A stretch of 64,000 bases of DNA from Escherichia sp. ESNIH1 (GCA_002918705.1 PQKR01000002.1:372001-436000); one strand, 5' to 3'. Shown: positions 39,676 to 50,142, counted from the first letter of the stretch. Notes: generated by a model from the sequence alone, not told the origin. A program made the numbers and translations.

Positions 39676-39758
39676 GTAGGCCGGGCAAACGCAGTGCCGC
39701 CCGGCGTTATCGCATCGGCATAGTTATGCCCGGTGGCGCGTTCGCTTACCGGGCCTAC
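39676..39758. repeat. REP pair between asmA and yegH
   Basis: Two oppositely oriented REP elements at 39676-39708 and 39726-39758 separate two convergent genes. The left one is nearly identical in its core to that at 607-641. Confidence 0.9.
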
Positions 39759-39783
39759 AACTGTTATTGGGCCCTCTCGCTCG

Positions 39784-41364
39784 TTAAACTTCGTACTCCG
39801 CGTCCTCTGTCTCCAGCGGCACAATCTGCACTTTCTGTACCCGGTGGCTCTCTACCTGAAGCGTTTTCAGCAGATAGTCACCGACCTGTACCTCTTCTCC
39901 CACTTTAGGAATACGCTGCAGATACTCCATCAGCAGGCCGGCGATGGTGTGATACTCCCGCTTATCATCCAGCGGCAGCGGCACATAGTGCACCAGATCC
40001 TCCAGCGGCATATGGCCGTTTGCCGTCCAGCTGCCGTCGGCGTTTTTCTGAATATCGTGGCGGGCGTCAATCTCCTCTACCTCGTTCGGCAGGTTGCCCG
40101 CGATGGTCTCCATCACGTCGCTAAGAGTCACAATCCCCTCGATAGAGCCAAACTCATCCACCACAAAGGCAAAGTGCGTCCGCGCGTTGCGGAACTGCTC
40201 CAGCGCCTGCAACAGCGGTAGCCCCTCAGGAAAGACCAGCGGCTGGCGGATCAGCACGTTGATGTTAAGCGGCTCGCCGCGCAGCGATTGCTGAAGCAGA
40301 TCGAGAATGTGCACTACCCCCAGCAGATCCTCATGCTGATCGCCGCCGGTTACCACCATACGGGTGTGCTGGTTTTTATCCAGCAGGGCGCGGATCTCCT
40401 CTTCGGGGGCGCTGAGATCGATGTACTCAATATCATGGCGGGAGGTCATGATGCTGCTGACGGTGCGCTGGTTAAGATTCAGCACCCGCTCGATCATCAG
40501 ACGCTCCTGGGTGTTAAAGATCTGGCTGTCGTCGTGATCTGCCAGCATGGACGAGGTCTCAACGTCCAGCTCAGCATCCTCCTTCCTGTTGCTCAGCAGA
40601 CGCATCACCGCGTCGGTAGTACGCTGGCGCAGCGTCTGGTTAGCAGAGAGAAAGCGACGGCGGTTGAAGATCGCCAGCTGGTTAAGGGCCTCAATCATCA
40701 CCGAGAAGCCAATGGCGGCATAGAGATAGCCTTTCGGGATATGGAACCCGAAGCCGTCGGCAATCAGGCTGAAGCCGATCATGAGCAGGAAGCTGAGGCA
40801 GAGAATAACAATAGTAGGATGATTATTAACAAAGCGCGTCAGGGCCTTGCTGGCTAATAGCATCAGCGCGATGGCAATCACCACTGCCGCCATCATCACG
40901 GCCAGATGATCGACCATACCCACGGCGGTGATCACCGAGTCCAGCGAGAAGACCGCATCCAGCACGACAATCTGCGCCACCACCGCCCAGAATTTAGCGC
41001 CGCGCCGCTGGGTGGGGTTATCGCTGTCCTTACCCTCCAGCCGCTCGTTGAGTTCGACCGTGGCCTTAAAGAGCAAAAAGAGGCCGCCAAACAGCATGAT
41101 CAGATCCCGGGCGCTGAAGCTAAAGCCGCGCACCGAGAAGAGAGGCGTAGTGAGGGTCACCAGCCAGGAGATAGAGGCCAGCAGCAGCAGGCGCATCAGC
41201 ATCGCCAGCACCAGGCCGGTGACCCGCGCCCGATCGCGTTCGGCAGGCGGCAGCTTCTCGGCAAGGATGGCGATAAAGACCAGGTTATCAATACCTAACA
41301 CCAGCTCAAGCACCACCAGCGTCAGTAGCCCGGCCCAGATTGATGGATCGGCAATCCATTCCAT
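39784..41364 (-). CDS. yegH: YegH: TerC-family membrane protein with CBS pair and CorC/HlyC domain
   Basis: This 526-residue protein has an N-terminal TerC-like membrane domain with about seven helices ([41 protein letters not shown]), a cytosolic CBS-domain pair (about 300-430) and a C-terminal CorC_HlyC domain ([15 protein letters not shown]). TerC relatives are implicated in metal ion export. The chosen start matches E. coli [10 protein letters not shown]; a start at 41385 would add seven residues. It is divergent from wza. Confidence 0.95.
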   Translation of the reverse strand: MEWIADPSIWAGLLTLVVLELVLGIDNLVFIAILAEKLPPAERDRARVTGLVLAMLMRLLLLASISWLVTLTTPLFSVRGFSFSARDLIMLFGGLFLLFKATVELNERLEGKDSDNPTQRRGAKFWAVVAQIVVLDAVFSLDSVITAVGMVDHLAVMMAAVVIAIALMLLASKALTRFVNNHPTIVILCLSFLLMIGFSLIADGFGFHIPKGYLYAAIGFSVMIEALNQLAIFNRRRFLSANQTLRQRTTDAVMRLLSNRKEDAELDVETSSMLADHDDSQIFNTQERLMIERVLNLNQRTVSSIMTSRHDIEYIDLSAPEEEIRALLDKNQHTRMVVTGGDQHEDLLGVVHILDLLQQSLRGEPLNINVLIRQPLVFPEGLPLLQALEQFRNARTHFAFVVDEFGSIEGIVTLSDVMETIAGNLPNEVEEIDARHDIQKNADGSWTANGHMPLEDLVHYVPLPLDDKREYHTIAGLLMEYLQRIPKVGEEVQVGDYLLKTLQVESHRVQKVQIVPLETEDAEYEV

Positions 41365-41840
41365 AATACGTTTTTCACCCTCCAAAAAAATAATTACCCG
41401 TCTCTGCGGGAATGTAATTTAGGATATATCGCAGATGTAAAAGTGTCTATTTTTTTTGTCAATATGAAGTAATTCCTAAAACGCTAAAAATAGCGACTTA
41501 ATCTTATTCTTAAAAACTGGCATCAGGTAAAGCGGAGCCTTGCCTGTAATTCCTTTAGCTGCAACAATTCTTTCAGCGTTAACGCGCTACTTTACTAAAC
41601 TATTTTGCCGTTGTCCTGCCCGGCGTTATCCGCCCGTGCTTTTATGTTATGTCTCTGGATCATAAGGGGTATTAATCACCTTCGCTCATGCTATCAGTCG
41701 GTTGCATTTGACCAGGCGCTTTTTAGGATTGATGCCAGTTATATTTAACAGTCATTAAATGCATTCTGTTAAATGTGCGGCGAAAGCGGCGCTATTTAAA
41801 TTGCACAGGATAATTACTCTGCCAAAGTGATAAATAATCA
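41365..41840. other. Intergenic control region between yegH and wza
   Basis: This 476-base AT-rich region carries no open gene. It holds the candidate RcsAB box (41499-41512), a weaker half-match at 41465-41478 (right half AATTCCTA), and a small hairpin CCCG...CGGG near 41398. I looked for a JUMPstart/ops element and found no convincing match. The long leader before wza fits the distant promoter known for E. coli. Confidence 0.6.
41499..41512 (+). promoter_or_regulatory. Candidate RcsAB box upstream of wza
   Basis: TAATCTTATTCTTA agrees with the RcsAB consensus TAAGAATATTCCTA at 10 of 14 positions, including both TAA/TA edges and the central TATTC. It lies 329 bases before the wza ATG. RcsA-RcsB heterodimers activate colanic acid genes from such a site in E. 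coli and Klebsiella. Confidence 0.6.
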
Positions 41841-42980
41841 ATGATGAAATCCAAAATGAAATTGATGCCATTATTGGTATCTGTGGCCTTGATGAGTGGT
41901 TGCACGGTGTTCCCCGGAAGCAATATGACCACAATGGGTAAGGATGTGATTAAACAGCAAGATGCTGATTTCGATCTTGACCGCATGGTGAATGTTTATC
42001 CTTTGACCCCCCGACTGGTAGAACAGCTTCGACCCCGACCCAACGTCGCGCAGCCCAATATGTCGCTGGATCAAGAGATCTCCAGCTACCAGTACCGCGT
42101 GGGACCGGGTGATGTCCTCAACGTTACCGTCTGGGATCACCCAGAGCTGACCACCCCCGCCGGCCAGTACCGCAGCTCCAGCGACGCCGGTAACTGGGTG
42201 CAGCCCGACGGCACCATGTTCTACCCCTATATCGGCAGAGTCCACGTCGTGGGCAAAACCCTGGCTGAAATCCGCAGTGATATTACCGGCCGCTTAGCGC
42301 AGTACATCGCCGACCCGCAGGTGGACGTTAATATCGCCGCTTTCCGCTCGCAGAAAGCTTATATCTCCGGGCAGGTAAACAAATCAGGCCAGCAGGCTAT
42401 TACCAACGTGCCGCTGACCGTGCTGGATGCGATTAACGCCGCCGGTGGCCTGACCGACGCCGCCGACTGGCGCAACGTGGTGCTCACCCATGAGGGCCGC
42501 GAACAGCGCATCTCCCTGCAGGCGCTGATGCAGAACGGCGATCTTAGCCAGAACCGCCTGCTCTATCCAGGGGACATTCTGTTCGTTCCGCGCAATGACG
42601 ATCTGAAAGTGTTCGTGATGGGCGAAGTGAAAAAACAGAGCACGCTCAAGATGGACTTCAGCGGCATGACCCTGACCGAAGCGCTGGGCCAGGCCGAAGG
42701 TCTGGATCTTACCTCTTCCGACGCCAGCGGTATCTTTGTGATCCGTCCGCTGAAAGGCGAGGGCGGTCGCGGCGGTAAGATGGCCAACATTTACCAGCTC
42801 GATATGTCCGATGCGACCTCGCTGGTGATGGCGACGGAGTTCCGGCTTCAGCCTTACGACGTGGTCTACGTCACCACCGCGCCGGTTACCCGTTGGAACC
42901 GCCTTATCAACCAGTTGCTGCCGACGATCAGTGGCGTTCGCTACATGACCGACACCGCCAGCGACGTTCACAACTGGTAA
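41841..42980 (+). CDS. wza: Outer-membrane polysaccharide export lipoprotein Wza
   Basis: This 379-residue lipoprotein has lipobox MSGC with the acylated cysteine at residue 21. It assembles as an octamer whose C-terminal helices cross the outer membrane. A polysaccharide export domain ([27 protein letters not shown]) and SLBB-type repeats follow, and the end reads [14 protein letters not shown]. Length equals E. coli Wza. It is the first gene of the colanic acid operon; wzb follows after 5 bases. Confidence 0.98.
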   Translation: MMKSKMKLMPLLVSVALMSGCTVFPGSNMTTMGKDVIKQQDADFDLDRMVNVYPLTPRLVEQLRPRPNVAQPNMSLDQEISSYQYRVGPGDVLNVTVWDHPELTTPAGQYRSSSDAGNWVQPDGTMFYPYIGRVHVVGKTLAEIRSDITGRLAQYIADPQVDVNIAAFRSQKAYISGQVNKSGQQAITNVPLTVLDAINAAGGLTDAADWRNVVLTHEGREQRISLQALMQNGDLSQNRLLYPGDILFVPRNDDLKVFVMGEVKKQSTLKMDFSGMTLTEALGQAEGLDLTSSDASGIFVIRPLKGEGGRGGKMANIYQLDMSDATSLVMATEFRLQPYDVVYVTTAPVTRWNRLINQLLPTISGVRYMTDTASDVHNW

Positions 42981-42985
42981 CGCTC

Positions 42986-43429
42986 ATGTTTAACAAAATT
43001 TTAGTGGTATGCGTGGGCAATATCTGCCGCTCTCCGACGGGTGAGCGGCTGCTGAAACACTATCAGCCAGCCCTGACGGTGGAGTCCGCCGGGCTGGGGG
43101 CGCTGGTAGGAAAAGGCGCGGATGCTACGGCGATCAGCGTGGCGCAGGATAACCAGCTGTCTCTGGCCGGACACAGCGCGCGGCAGCTCACCGGCAAGAT
43201 GTGCCGGGAGTATGACCTGATTCTGGTAATGGAGAAGCGCCACATCGCCGCGCTGTGTGAAATCGCACCGGAGATGCGCGGCAAGGTGATGCTGTTCGGT
43301 CACTGGGACGGCGAGCGCGAGATCCCCGATCCCTACCGCAAAAGCCGCGAGGCCTTTGAGGCCGTCTACACCTTACTCGATCGCTCGGCCCGCCAGTGGG
43401 CGCAGGCGTTGCACGTTCAGCAGGGATAA
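42986..43429 (+). CDS. wzb: Low-molecular-weight protein-tyrosine phosphatase Wzb
   Basis: This 147-residue cytosolic phosphatase has the active-site loop VCVGNICRSP (Cys9, Arg15) and the general acid Asp115 in IPDPYRKS. It removes phosphate from the tyrosine-rich tail of Wzc; the cycle is needed for polymer export. The start at 42986 gives the E. coli length; an earlier start would run into wza. wzc begins 2 bases after its stop. Confidence 0.98.
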   Translation: MFNKILVVCVGNICRSPTGERLLKHYQPALTVESAGLGALVGKGADATAISVAQDNQLSLAGHSARQLTGKMCREYDLILVMEKRHIAALCEIAPEMRGKVMLFGHWDGEREIPDPYRKSREAFEAVYTLLDRSARQWAQALHVQQG

Positions 43430-43431
43430 CC

Positions 43432-45594
43432 ATGACAGAAAAATTACACCATGCTGCTGCCCCACAGACGGGCGGTGATGAGATCGATATTGGCCGCCTT
43501 GTGGGAACCATTATTGAGGCGCGCTGGTGGGTGCTGGGCATTACGGCCCTGTTTGCGCTGGCGGCGGCGATCTACACCCTGTTTGCCACCCCCATCTACA
43601 GCGCTGACGCCCTGGTGCAGATTGAGCAGGATGCCGGCGGCTCGCTGGTACAGAACCTCAACAGCGCACTCTCCAACAAGCCCCCCGCCTCGGATGCAGA
43701 GATCCAGCTGATTAAGTCGCGAATGGTGCTCGGCAAGACGGTTGACGATCTGGATCTGGATATCGGCGTGACGAAAAACACCTTCCCGATTTTTGGGGCT
43801 GGCTGGGATCGCCTTCAGGGTCGCCAGAACGAAACCGTTAAGGTCACCACCTTTACGCTGCCCAAAGGCGCAAGCGGGCAGGTGTTTACGCTTAGCGTAC
43901 TGGGGCCGAAGCAGTATCAGCTGACCAGCGACGCCGGGTTTAGCGCCCGCGGCGAGGTAGGCAAGCTGCTGCAGAAGGAGGGCGTCACCTTCGAGGTTAG
44001 CGCTATCCAGGCGGCTGAAGGCAGCGAGTTTACGGTAACGAAATTCTCAACGCTGGGCGTGATCAACAACCTGCAAAATAATCTGTCGGTAACGGAGAAC
44101 GGGAAGGATACCGGCGTACTTAGCCTGAGCTTTACCGGTGAGGATCGCAACCAGATCCGCGCCATCCTCAACAGCATCACCCGTAACTATCTGGCGCAGA
44201 ACGTCGAGCGTAAGTCGGAAGAGGCAGCAAAAAGCCTGGCCTTCCTTGCGAAACAGCTTCCGGAAGTGCGGGCGAATCTCGATGAAGCGGAGAACAAGCT
44301 TAACGCCTTCCGCCAGGACAAGGATTCAGTAGATCTGCCGCTGGAGGCCAAGGCGGTGCTGGACTCAATGGTTAACATTGACGCCCAGCTCAACGAGCTG
44401 ACCTTTAAAGAGGCTGAGATCTCCAAGCTCTATACCAAAGCGCACCCGGCCTACCGCACGCTGCTGGAGAAACGTCGGGCGCTGGAGGAGGAGAAGGGCC
44501 GCCTCAGCGGGCGCGTCTCTGCGATGCCAAAAACCCAGCAGGAGATTGTCCGCCTGACCCGTGACGTGGAGTCCGGTCAGCAGGTCTATATGCAGCTGCT
44601 GAATAAACAGCAGGAGCTGAAGATCACCGAAGCGAGCACGGTAGGGGACGTCCGCATTGTCGATCCGGCTATCGATCAGCCCGGCGTGCTGAAGCCGAAA
44701 AAGGCGCTGATTATTCTTGGCAGCATTATCCTCGGCCTGATGCTCTCCATCGTTGGCGTGCTGCTGCGCTCGCTGTTTAACCGCGGTATCGAAAGCCCGC
44801 AGGTGCTGGAGGAGAACGGCATCAGCGTCTACGCCAGCATTCCGCTCTCCGAGTGGCAGAAGGCGCGCGATAGCGTTAACACCCAGAAAGGCACCAAGCG
44901 CTTCAAGCAGAGCCAGCTGCTGGCGGTGGGTAACCCGACCGACCTGGCCATCGAAGCGATCCGCAGCCTGCGTACCAGCCTGCACTTCGCCATGATGCAG
45001 GCCAGCAATAACGTGCTGATGATGACCGGGGTCAGCCCGTCGATCGGTAAAACCTTCGTCTGTGCCAACCTGGCGGCGGTGATCAGCCAGACCAACAAAC
45101 GCGTGCTGATGATCGACTGTGACATGCGCAAGGGCTACACCCATGAGCTGCTCGGCACCGATAACGTCAACGGTCTCTCCGACATTCTGGCAGGGAAGGG
45201 GGATTTCTCCACCTGCGTCAAGCCGACGGCCATTACTCACTTCGATCTGGTACCGCGCGGTCAGGTGCCGCCTAACCCCTCCGAGCTGCTGATGAGCGAA
45301 CGTTTTTCACAGCTGATCGCGTGGGCCAGCAGCCAGTACGACCTGGTACTGATCGATACGCCGCCTATTCTCGCGGTGACCGATGCGGCGGTGGTTGGAC
45401 GCCATGCCGGCACCACGCTGATGGTCGCGCGCTATGCGGTTAACACCCTGAAAGAGGTGGAGACCAGCCTGAGCCGCTTTGACCAGAACGGCATTCAGGT
45501 GAAAGGTGTGATCCTCAACTCCATCTTCCGTCGGGCGACGGGATATCAGGATTACGGCTATTACGAGTACGAATATAAATCGGACGCCAAATAA
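43432..45594 (+). CDS. wzc: Tyrosine autokinase and polysaccharide co-polymerase Wzc
   Basis: This 720-residue inner-membrane protein has two transmembrane helices (about 31-50 and 425-445) enclosing a large periplasmic coiled-coil domain with a Wzz fold. The cytosolic BY-kinase domain has Walker A (SPSIGKTFVCANLA), Walker A-prime (VLMIDCDMRKG) and Walker B (LVLIDTPP). The C-terminal tyrosine cluster has Tyr705, 708, 710, 711, 713 and 715. It controls chain length and export with Wza and Wzb. Length is identical to E. coli. Confidence 0.98.
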   Translation: MTEKLHHAAAPQTGGDEIDIGRLVGTIIEARWWVLGITALFALAAAIYTLFATPIYSADALVQIEQDAGGSLVQNLNSALSNKPPASDAEIQLIKSRMVLGKTVDDLDLDIGVTKNTFPIFGAGWDRLQGRQNETVKVTTFTLPKGASGQVFTLSVLGPKQYQLTSDAGFSARGEVGKLLQKEGVTFEVSAIQAAEGSEFTVTKFSTLGVINNLQNNLSVTENGKDTGVLSLSFTGEDRNQIRAILNSITRNYLAQNVERKSEEAAKSLAFLAKQLPEVRANLDEAENKLNAFRQDKDSVDLPLEAKAVLDSMVNIDAQLNELTFKEAEISKLYTKAHPAYRTLLEKRRALEEEKGRLSGRVSAMPKTQQEIVRLTRDVESGQQVYMQLLNKQQELKITEASTVGDVRIVDPAIDQPGVLKPKKALIILGSIILGLMLSIVGVLLRSLFNRGIESPQVLEENGISVYASIPLSEWQKARDSVNTQKGTKRFKQSQLLAVGNPTDLAIEAIRSLRTSLHFAMMQASNNVLMMTGVSPSIGKTFVCANLAAVISQTNKRVLMIDCDMRKGYTHELLGTDNVNGLSDILAGKGDFSTCVKPTAITHFDLVPRGQVPPNPSELLMSERFSQLIAWASSQYDLVLIDTPPILAVTDAAVVGRHAGTTLMVARYAVNTLKEVETSLSRFDQNGIQVKGVILNSIFRRATGYQDYGYYEYEYKSDAK

Positions 45595-45622
45595 GACCTA
45601 CAGGCAACCTCGGGGACAAGAA

Positions 45623-46468
45623 ATGACAACAGCTAATTACCCAATGATCTCTATTTATATGCCGACATGGAATCGTCAGCAGCTGGCGATCCGCGCTATC
45701 AAATCGGTTTTACGCCAGGACTATCCGCACTGGGAGATGATCGTCGTTGACGACTGCTCGGCGAATTTTGAACAGCTTCAGCAGTACGTTGCAGACCTTA
45801 ACGATCCGCGGGTGACCTACGTGCGGAACCCGTTTAACTCCGGCGCCTGCGCGGTGCGTAACCAGGCGATTTTGCAGGCGCGCGGTCACTATATTACCGG
45901 TATCGACGACGACGATGAGTGGACGCCGGACCGCCTGTCGGTTTTCCTTGAGCACAAGCACCAGCTGGTGACCCACGCGTTCCTCTACGCCAACGACTAC
46001 GTCTGCGAAGGGGAGGTCTACGCCCAGCCGGCCAGCCTGCCGCTCTATCCGAAATCGCCCTATTCACGGACCCTGTTCTATAAGCGCAACATTATTGGCA
46101 ACCAGGTCTTTACCCTGGCATCGCGCTTCAAGGCCTGCCTGTTCGACGTTGAGCTGAAGGCGGCCCAGGACTATGACATCTTCCTGCGGATGGTGGTGGA
46201 GTATGGCGAACCGTGGAAGGTAGAGGAGGCGACGCAGATCCTGCACGTCAACCACGGGGAGATGCAGATCACCACCTCGCCGAAGAAATTCTCCGGCTAC
46301 TTCCACTTCTATCGCAAGCATAAAGATAAGTTCGATCGCGCCAGCAAGAAGTATCAGCTCTTTACGCTCTACCAGATCCGTAACAAGCGGATGACCCTGC
46401 GCACGCTCCTGACCCTGCTCTCCGTGCGCAACGGCAAGCGCCTGGCTTATGGGCTACGGAGTAAATAA
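45623..46468 (+). CDS. wcaA: Colanic acid glycosyltransferase WcaA (GT2)
   Basis: This 281-residue GT-A transferase opens MISIYMPTWNRQQLAIRAIKSVLRQDYPHWEMIVVDDCS and has the metal-binding acidic motif GIDDDDEWTPDR near residue 95. It adds one of the sugars of the colanic acid repeat on the cytosolic face of the inner membrane. It is two residues longer than the E. coli protein. The wcaB ATG overlaps its stop by one base. Confidence 0.96.
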   Translation: MTTANYPMISIYMPTWNRQQLAIRAIKSVLRQDYPHWEMIVVDDCSANFEQLQQYVADLNDPRVTYVRNPFNSGACAVRNQAILQARGHYITGIDDDDEWTPDRLSVFLEHKHQLVTHAFLYANDYVCEGEVYAQPASLPLYPKSPYSRTLFYKRNIIGNQVFTLASRFKACLFDVELKAAQDYDIFLRMVVEYGEPWKVEEATQILHVNHGEMQITTSPKKFSGYFHFYRKHKDKFDRASKKYQLFTLYQIRNKRMTLRTLLTLLSVRNGKRLAYGLRSK

Positions 46469-46959
46469 TGCGCCTGGAGGATTTTCGCGCGAACCACTGG
46501 AGCCTGCGCCCCTGCTGCATGGTGTCGGCCTACCGTATCGCTCATTTTTGCTCGGTGTGGCGCAAAAAAAACGTCATTAACAATGTGTGGGCCGCGCCGG
46601 TGTTGCTGCTTTACCGCTTTATAACCGAGTGCCTGTTTGGCTATGAGATCCAGGCTGCGGCGACCATCGGGCGCCGTTTTACCATTCATCATGGCTATGC
46701 CGTGGTCATTAACAAAAACGTCGTGGCGGGAGATGACTTCACCATTCGTCACGGCGTCACCATCGGCAACCGCGGCGGCGACAGTCTGGCCTGTCCGGTG
46801 ATTGGTAACGGCGTAGAGCTGGGAGCAAACGTGGTCATCATTGGTGATATCACCATTGGCAACGGCGTCACCATCGGTGCGGGCAGCGTGGTGCTGGACA
46901 GCGTCCCGGACAACGCGCTGGTGGTAGGGGAGAAAGCCCGGGTGAAGGTGAGACAATGA
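46468..46959 (+). CDS. wcaB: Colanic acid O-acetyltransferase WcaB
   Basis: This 163-residue left-handed beta-helix acyltransferase of the serine-acetyltransferase type shows hexapeptide repeats IGRRFTIHHGYAVVINKNVVAGDDF and IGNGVELGANVVIIGDITIGNGVTIGAGSVV. It acetylates a sugar of the repeat unit. It overlaps wcaA by one base and wcaC by four, so it is translated in a coupled block. Confidence 0.96.
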   Translation: MRLEDFRANHWSLRPCCMVSAYRIAHFCSVWRKKNVINNVWAAPVLLLYRFITECLFGYEIQAAATIGRRFTIHHGYAVVINKNVVAGDDFTIRHGVTIGNRGGDSLACPVIGNGVELGANVVIIGDITIGNGVTIGAGSVVLDSVPDNALVVGEKARVKVRQ

Positions 46960-48173
46960 ATATCTTACAGTTTAACGTGCGCCTGGCCGAAGGGGGCGCA
47001 GCGGGCGTGGCGCTCGACCTGCACCAGCGGGCGTTGCAGCAGGGCCTGCGCTCACGCTTTGTTTACGGCTATGGTAAAGGTGGCAGGAAGAGCGTCAGCC
47101 ATGACAGCTATCCAGAGGTGATTAAGCACACGCCGCGCCTGACCTCCATCGCCAACCTGGCGCTGTTCCGCCTCTTTAACCGCGATCTGTTTGGCGATCT
47201 CAATGACCTCTATCTCGATGTGATCCGCACCTCGGGGCCGGTAGTACTGCACTTTCACGTCATGCACAGCTACTGGCTGAAGCTGGATGCGGTGGTGGCG
47301 TTCTGTCAGCGGGTGACCGCCAGCCGTCAGGATGTGACCCTGGTCTGGACGTTACACGATCACTGGAGCGTGACCGGCCGCTGTGCCTTTACCGACGGCT
47401 GCGAAGGGTGGAAAACCCACTGCCAGGCGTGTCCAACCCTGGATAACTATCCCCCGGTGAAGGTGGATCGCGCCCATAGCCTGGTGGCGGGTAAACGCCG
47501 CCTGTTTAGCGAGATGCTCGCCCTCGGGTGCCACTTTATCTCTCCCAGCCAGCACGTGGCCGACGCGTTCAACAGCATCTATGGCGCGGATCGCTGCAAG
47601 ATTGTTAACAATGGTATCGATGTCGCCACCGAGGCGATCCTCGCCGAGCTGCCGCTGGTAGAGCGTAGCCAGGGCGCGCCCAAAATTGCCGTTGTCGCCC
47701 ACGACCTGCGCTACGACGGTAAAACTAACCAGGCGCTGGTGCAAAACATGATGACCTTGGGCAGCGGCATCGAGCTGCACACTTTCGGCAAGTTCTCACC
47801 TTTTGAAGGGGAGAACGTCATCAACCACGGTTTTTTAACCGATAAGCGCCAGCTGATGAGCGAGCTGAACCAGATGGATGCTCTGGTGTTTAGTTCCCGG
47901 GTCGATAACTACCCGCTGATCCTGTGCGAGGCGCTGTCGATTGGCGTGCCGGTGATTGCCACCCACAGCGATGCGGCGCACGAGGTGCTGCGCAAATCCG
48001 GCGGCATGACCTTTAGTGAGAGTGACGTACTGGCGCTGGTTCAGCGGCCAAAAGCGGAGATTGCCGAGGCGGTATTTGGCACCTCGCTGGAGGCGTTCAG
48101 GGCGCGCAGCCGTCAGGCCTATAGCGGAGAGCAGATGCTGGAGGAGTATGTCGCGTTCTATCAGAGTCTGTAG
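46956..48173 (+). CDS. wcaC: Colanic acid glycosyltransferase WcaC (GT4)
   Basis: This 405-residue GT-B transferase has the N-terminal domain opening MNILQFNVRLAEGGAAGVALDLH. HDHWSVTGRCAFTDGCEGW with several cysteines is typical of WcaC. The donor-binding end reads DNYPLILCEALSIGVPVIATHSDAAHEVL. Length equals E. coli. The last 26 bases overlap the start of wcaD in another frame. Confidence 0.96.
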   Translation: MNILQFNVRLAEGGAAGVALDLHQRALQQGLRSRFVYGYGKGGRKSVSHDSYPEVIKHTPRLTSIANLALFRLFNRDLFGDLNDLYLDVIRTSGPVVLHFHVMHSYWLKLDAVVAFCQRVTASRQDVTLVWTLHDHWSVTGRCAFTDGCEGWKTHCQACPTLDNYPPVKVDRAHSLVAGKRRLFSEMLALGCHFISPSQHVADAFNSIYGADRCKIVNNGIDVATEAILAELPLVERSQGAPKIAVVAHDLRYDGKTNQALVQNMMTLGSGIELHTFGKFSPFEGENVINHGFLTDKRQLMSELNQMDALVFSSRVDNYPLILCEALSIGVPVIATHSDAAHEVLRKSGGMTFSESDVLALVQRPKAEIAEAVFGTSLEAFRARSRQAYSGEQMLEEYVAFYQSL

Positions 48174-49368
48174 CTATCTGCTGCTGCCGCTGACCTATCT
48201 GCTGGTCAACGTCAAAATCGCTCAGCTGGGAGAGAGTTTCCCCATCACTATCGTGACGTTCTTACCGGTGCTGCTGCTGCTCTTCGTTGACAGGATCAGC
48301 GTCAAGAAGCTGCTGATTGCGCTGGGGATTGGCGCAGGGCTGACCGTCTTTAACTACCTGTTTGGACGGTCATTTAACGCCAGCAAGTACGCTACCTCTA
48401 CGCTGCTGTTTATTAACATTGTCATTATTATCGGTATGGTGTGGAGCATTCGCTTTAAGGTTGTCTCGCCCCACAACTACCGGAAGATCCTGCGCTTCTT
48501 CTATATGGTGGTGGGGCTGATAGTGACTCTGGCGGCGATGGAGATGGCGCAGATTATTCTCTCCGGGGGCAGCAGCCTGATGGAGACCATTTCCAAATAT
48601 CTGATCTATTCCAACAGCTACGTTCTGAATTTTATCAAGTTTGGCGGCAAGCGAACCACGGCGCTCTATTTTGAACCCGCCTTCTTCGCTCTGGCATTAA
48701 TCTCAATTTGGCTCAGTATCAAACAGTTTGGTATCAAGACCCCTAAAACTGATGGTATGATTCTGGCAGGGATAGTTCTTTCAGGATCTTTCTCCGGCGT
48801 CATGACCTTTATTCTTTTTTATTTGCTGGAGTGGGCGTTTCAGTATCTGAATAAAGAGGCAATTAAGAAAAAGCTGCCGCTGGCAATAATATCGTTAGCC
48901 GTTTTTATGGTCGGTATCGTGTTTGCATTTCCGTATATTTCCGAACGACTCGGCGATCTCGGTACGGAAGGCTCCTCTTCCTATTATCGAATCATCGGTC
49001 CGCTGGCGATGGTAGGCAGCGCTTTAACCAATATCGATGGCGCAGTTCGTTTTGGATCACTTTATGAATATGTTGCATCATTCGGAATCTTTAACGGTGC
49101 GGACGTCGGAAAAACAATAGACAATGGCCTGTATCTGTTGATTATTTATTTTTCCTGGTGCGCTGTAGTACTGACCATTTGGTACATGAGTAAAGTCTTA
49201 AAAATGATGATCAACGCATTTGGGAATAATCAGAATTATCGTGTTCAGCTTTATCTGTTTATGCCGGTATCACTCTTTTTTACCGGTTCGATTTTTAGCC
49301 CGGAATACGCATTTTTGATCGTTTGCCCGTTTATTTTGCGCAAGGCGCTAAATATTACTCAATCCTGA
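48148..49368 (+). CDS. wcaD: Colanic acid polymerase WcaD (Wzy type)
   Basis: This 406-residue integral membrane protein has about ten to eleven helices (for example YLLLPLTYLLVNVKIAQLG at the start) and a large periplasmic loop around KYLIYSNSYVLNFIKFGGKRTTALYFEPAF. It joins repeat units at the periplasmic face. The start at 48148 matches E. coli (MS-SIR-CSYLLLPL); a longer frame from 48016 lies wholly within wcaC. Base composition is clearly more AT-rich than its neighbours, especially in the 3' half, as is common for wzy genes. Confidence 0.95.
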   Translation: MSRSIRVCSYLLLPLTYLLVNVKIAQLGESFPITIVTFLPVLLLLFVDRISVKKLLIALGIGAGLTVFNYLFGRSFNASKYATSTLLFINIVIIIGMVWSIRFKVVSPHNYRKILRFFYMVVGLIVTLAAMEMAQIILSGGSSLMETISKYLIYSNSYVLNFIKFGGKRTTALYFEPAFFALALISIWLSIKQFGIKTPKTDGMILAGIVLSGSFSGVMTFILFYLLEWAFQYLNKEAIKKKLPLAIISLAVFMVGIVFAFPYISERLGDLGTEGSSSYYRIIGPLAMVGSALTNIDGAVRFGSLYEYVASFGIFNGADVGKTIDNGLYLLIIYFSWCAVVLTIWYMSKVLKMMINAFGNNQNYRVQLYLFMPVSLFFTGSIFSPEYAFLIVCPFILRKALNITQS

Positions 49369-49380
49369 TGAGGTGAAAAA

Positions 49381-50127
49381 ATGCTGCTCAGTGTCATTAC
49401 CGTTGCCTTCCGTAACTATGCGGGCGTGGTGAAAACGCATGCCTCACTGGCCCACCTGGCGCAGGCAAAAGACATTACTTTTGAGTGGATTGTGGTAGAC
49501 GGCGGCTCTAACGACGGCACCCGGGAATTTCTGGAAAATCTCAACGGCGAGTATAACTTACGCTTTGTTAGCGAGAGGGATAACGGCATCTATGACGCCA
49601 TGAACAAGGGCGTTGCGCTGGCCGAAGGGCGTTTTGCCCTGTTCCTGAACTCGGGCGATATCTTCCATGAGGACGTCGCCAACGTGGTTCGTCAGCTGGC
49701 AGATGAGCGCGAAAAGGCAATGTATATTGGCGACGCGCTGTTGGACTTTGGTGACGGGACAAAAATACGCCGCAGCGCCAAGCACGGCTGGTATATTTAC
49801 CACAGCCTGCCTGCCAGCCACCAGGCGATCTTTTTCCCGGTGAGCGGCTTAAAAACCTATCCCTACGATCTGCAATATAAAGTGTCATCGGATTATGCGT
49901 TGGCCGCCAGAATGTTTAAAGCGGGTTACCCCTTTAAACGCATTAAGGGACTGGTATCGGAATTTTCTATGGGCGGCGTCTCAACGTCCAATAATCTTGA
50001 GCTATGCGAGGATGCACGAAAGGTCCAGCGTAAAATATTGCGTGTGCCGGGATTTTGGGCGCAGCTCTCCTGGTTATTACGCGTACGCACTACCGGAAAG
50101 ACAAAAGCCTTATATCACAAAGCCTAA
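49381..50127 (+). CDS. wcaE: Colanic acid glycosyltransferase WcaE (GT2)
   Basis: This 248-residue GT-A transferase has the nucleotide-binding start [34 protein letters not shown], and the metal motif in [11 protein letters not shown] near residue 93. It adds a sugar during repeat-unit assembly at the inner membrane. Length equals E. coli WcaE. It follows wcaD after 12 bases, with a GAGGTG ribosome site. Confidence 0.96.
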   Translation: MLLSVITVAFRNYAGVVKTHASLAHLAQAKDITFEWIVVDGGSNDGTREFLENLNGEYNLRFVSERDNGIYDAMNKGVALAEGRFALFLNSGDIFHEDVANVVRQLADEREKAMYIGDALLDFGDGTKIRRSAKHGWYIYHSLPASHQAIFFPVSGLKTYPYDLQYKVSSDYALAARMFKAGYPFKRIKGLVSEFSMGGVSTSNNLELCEDARKVQRKILRVPGFWAQLSWLLRVRTTGKTKALYHKA

Positions 50128-50142
50128 ATATAAGGGATAACC

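Noticed and set aside
41365-41840. JUMPstart/ops element for RfaH control before wza
   Set aside because: I found no convincing GGCGGTAG core in the leader.
48016-48147. Longer N-terminus for WcaD
   Set aside because: The extension is wholly inside wcaC in another frame, is basic rather than hydrophobic, and E. coli WcaD begins at the chosen methionine.
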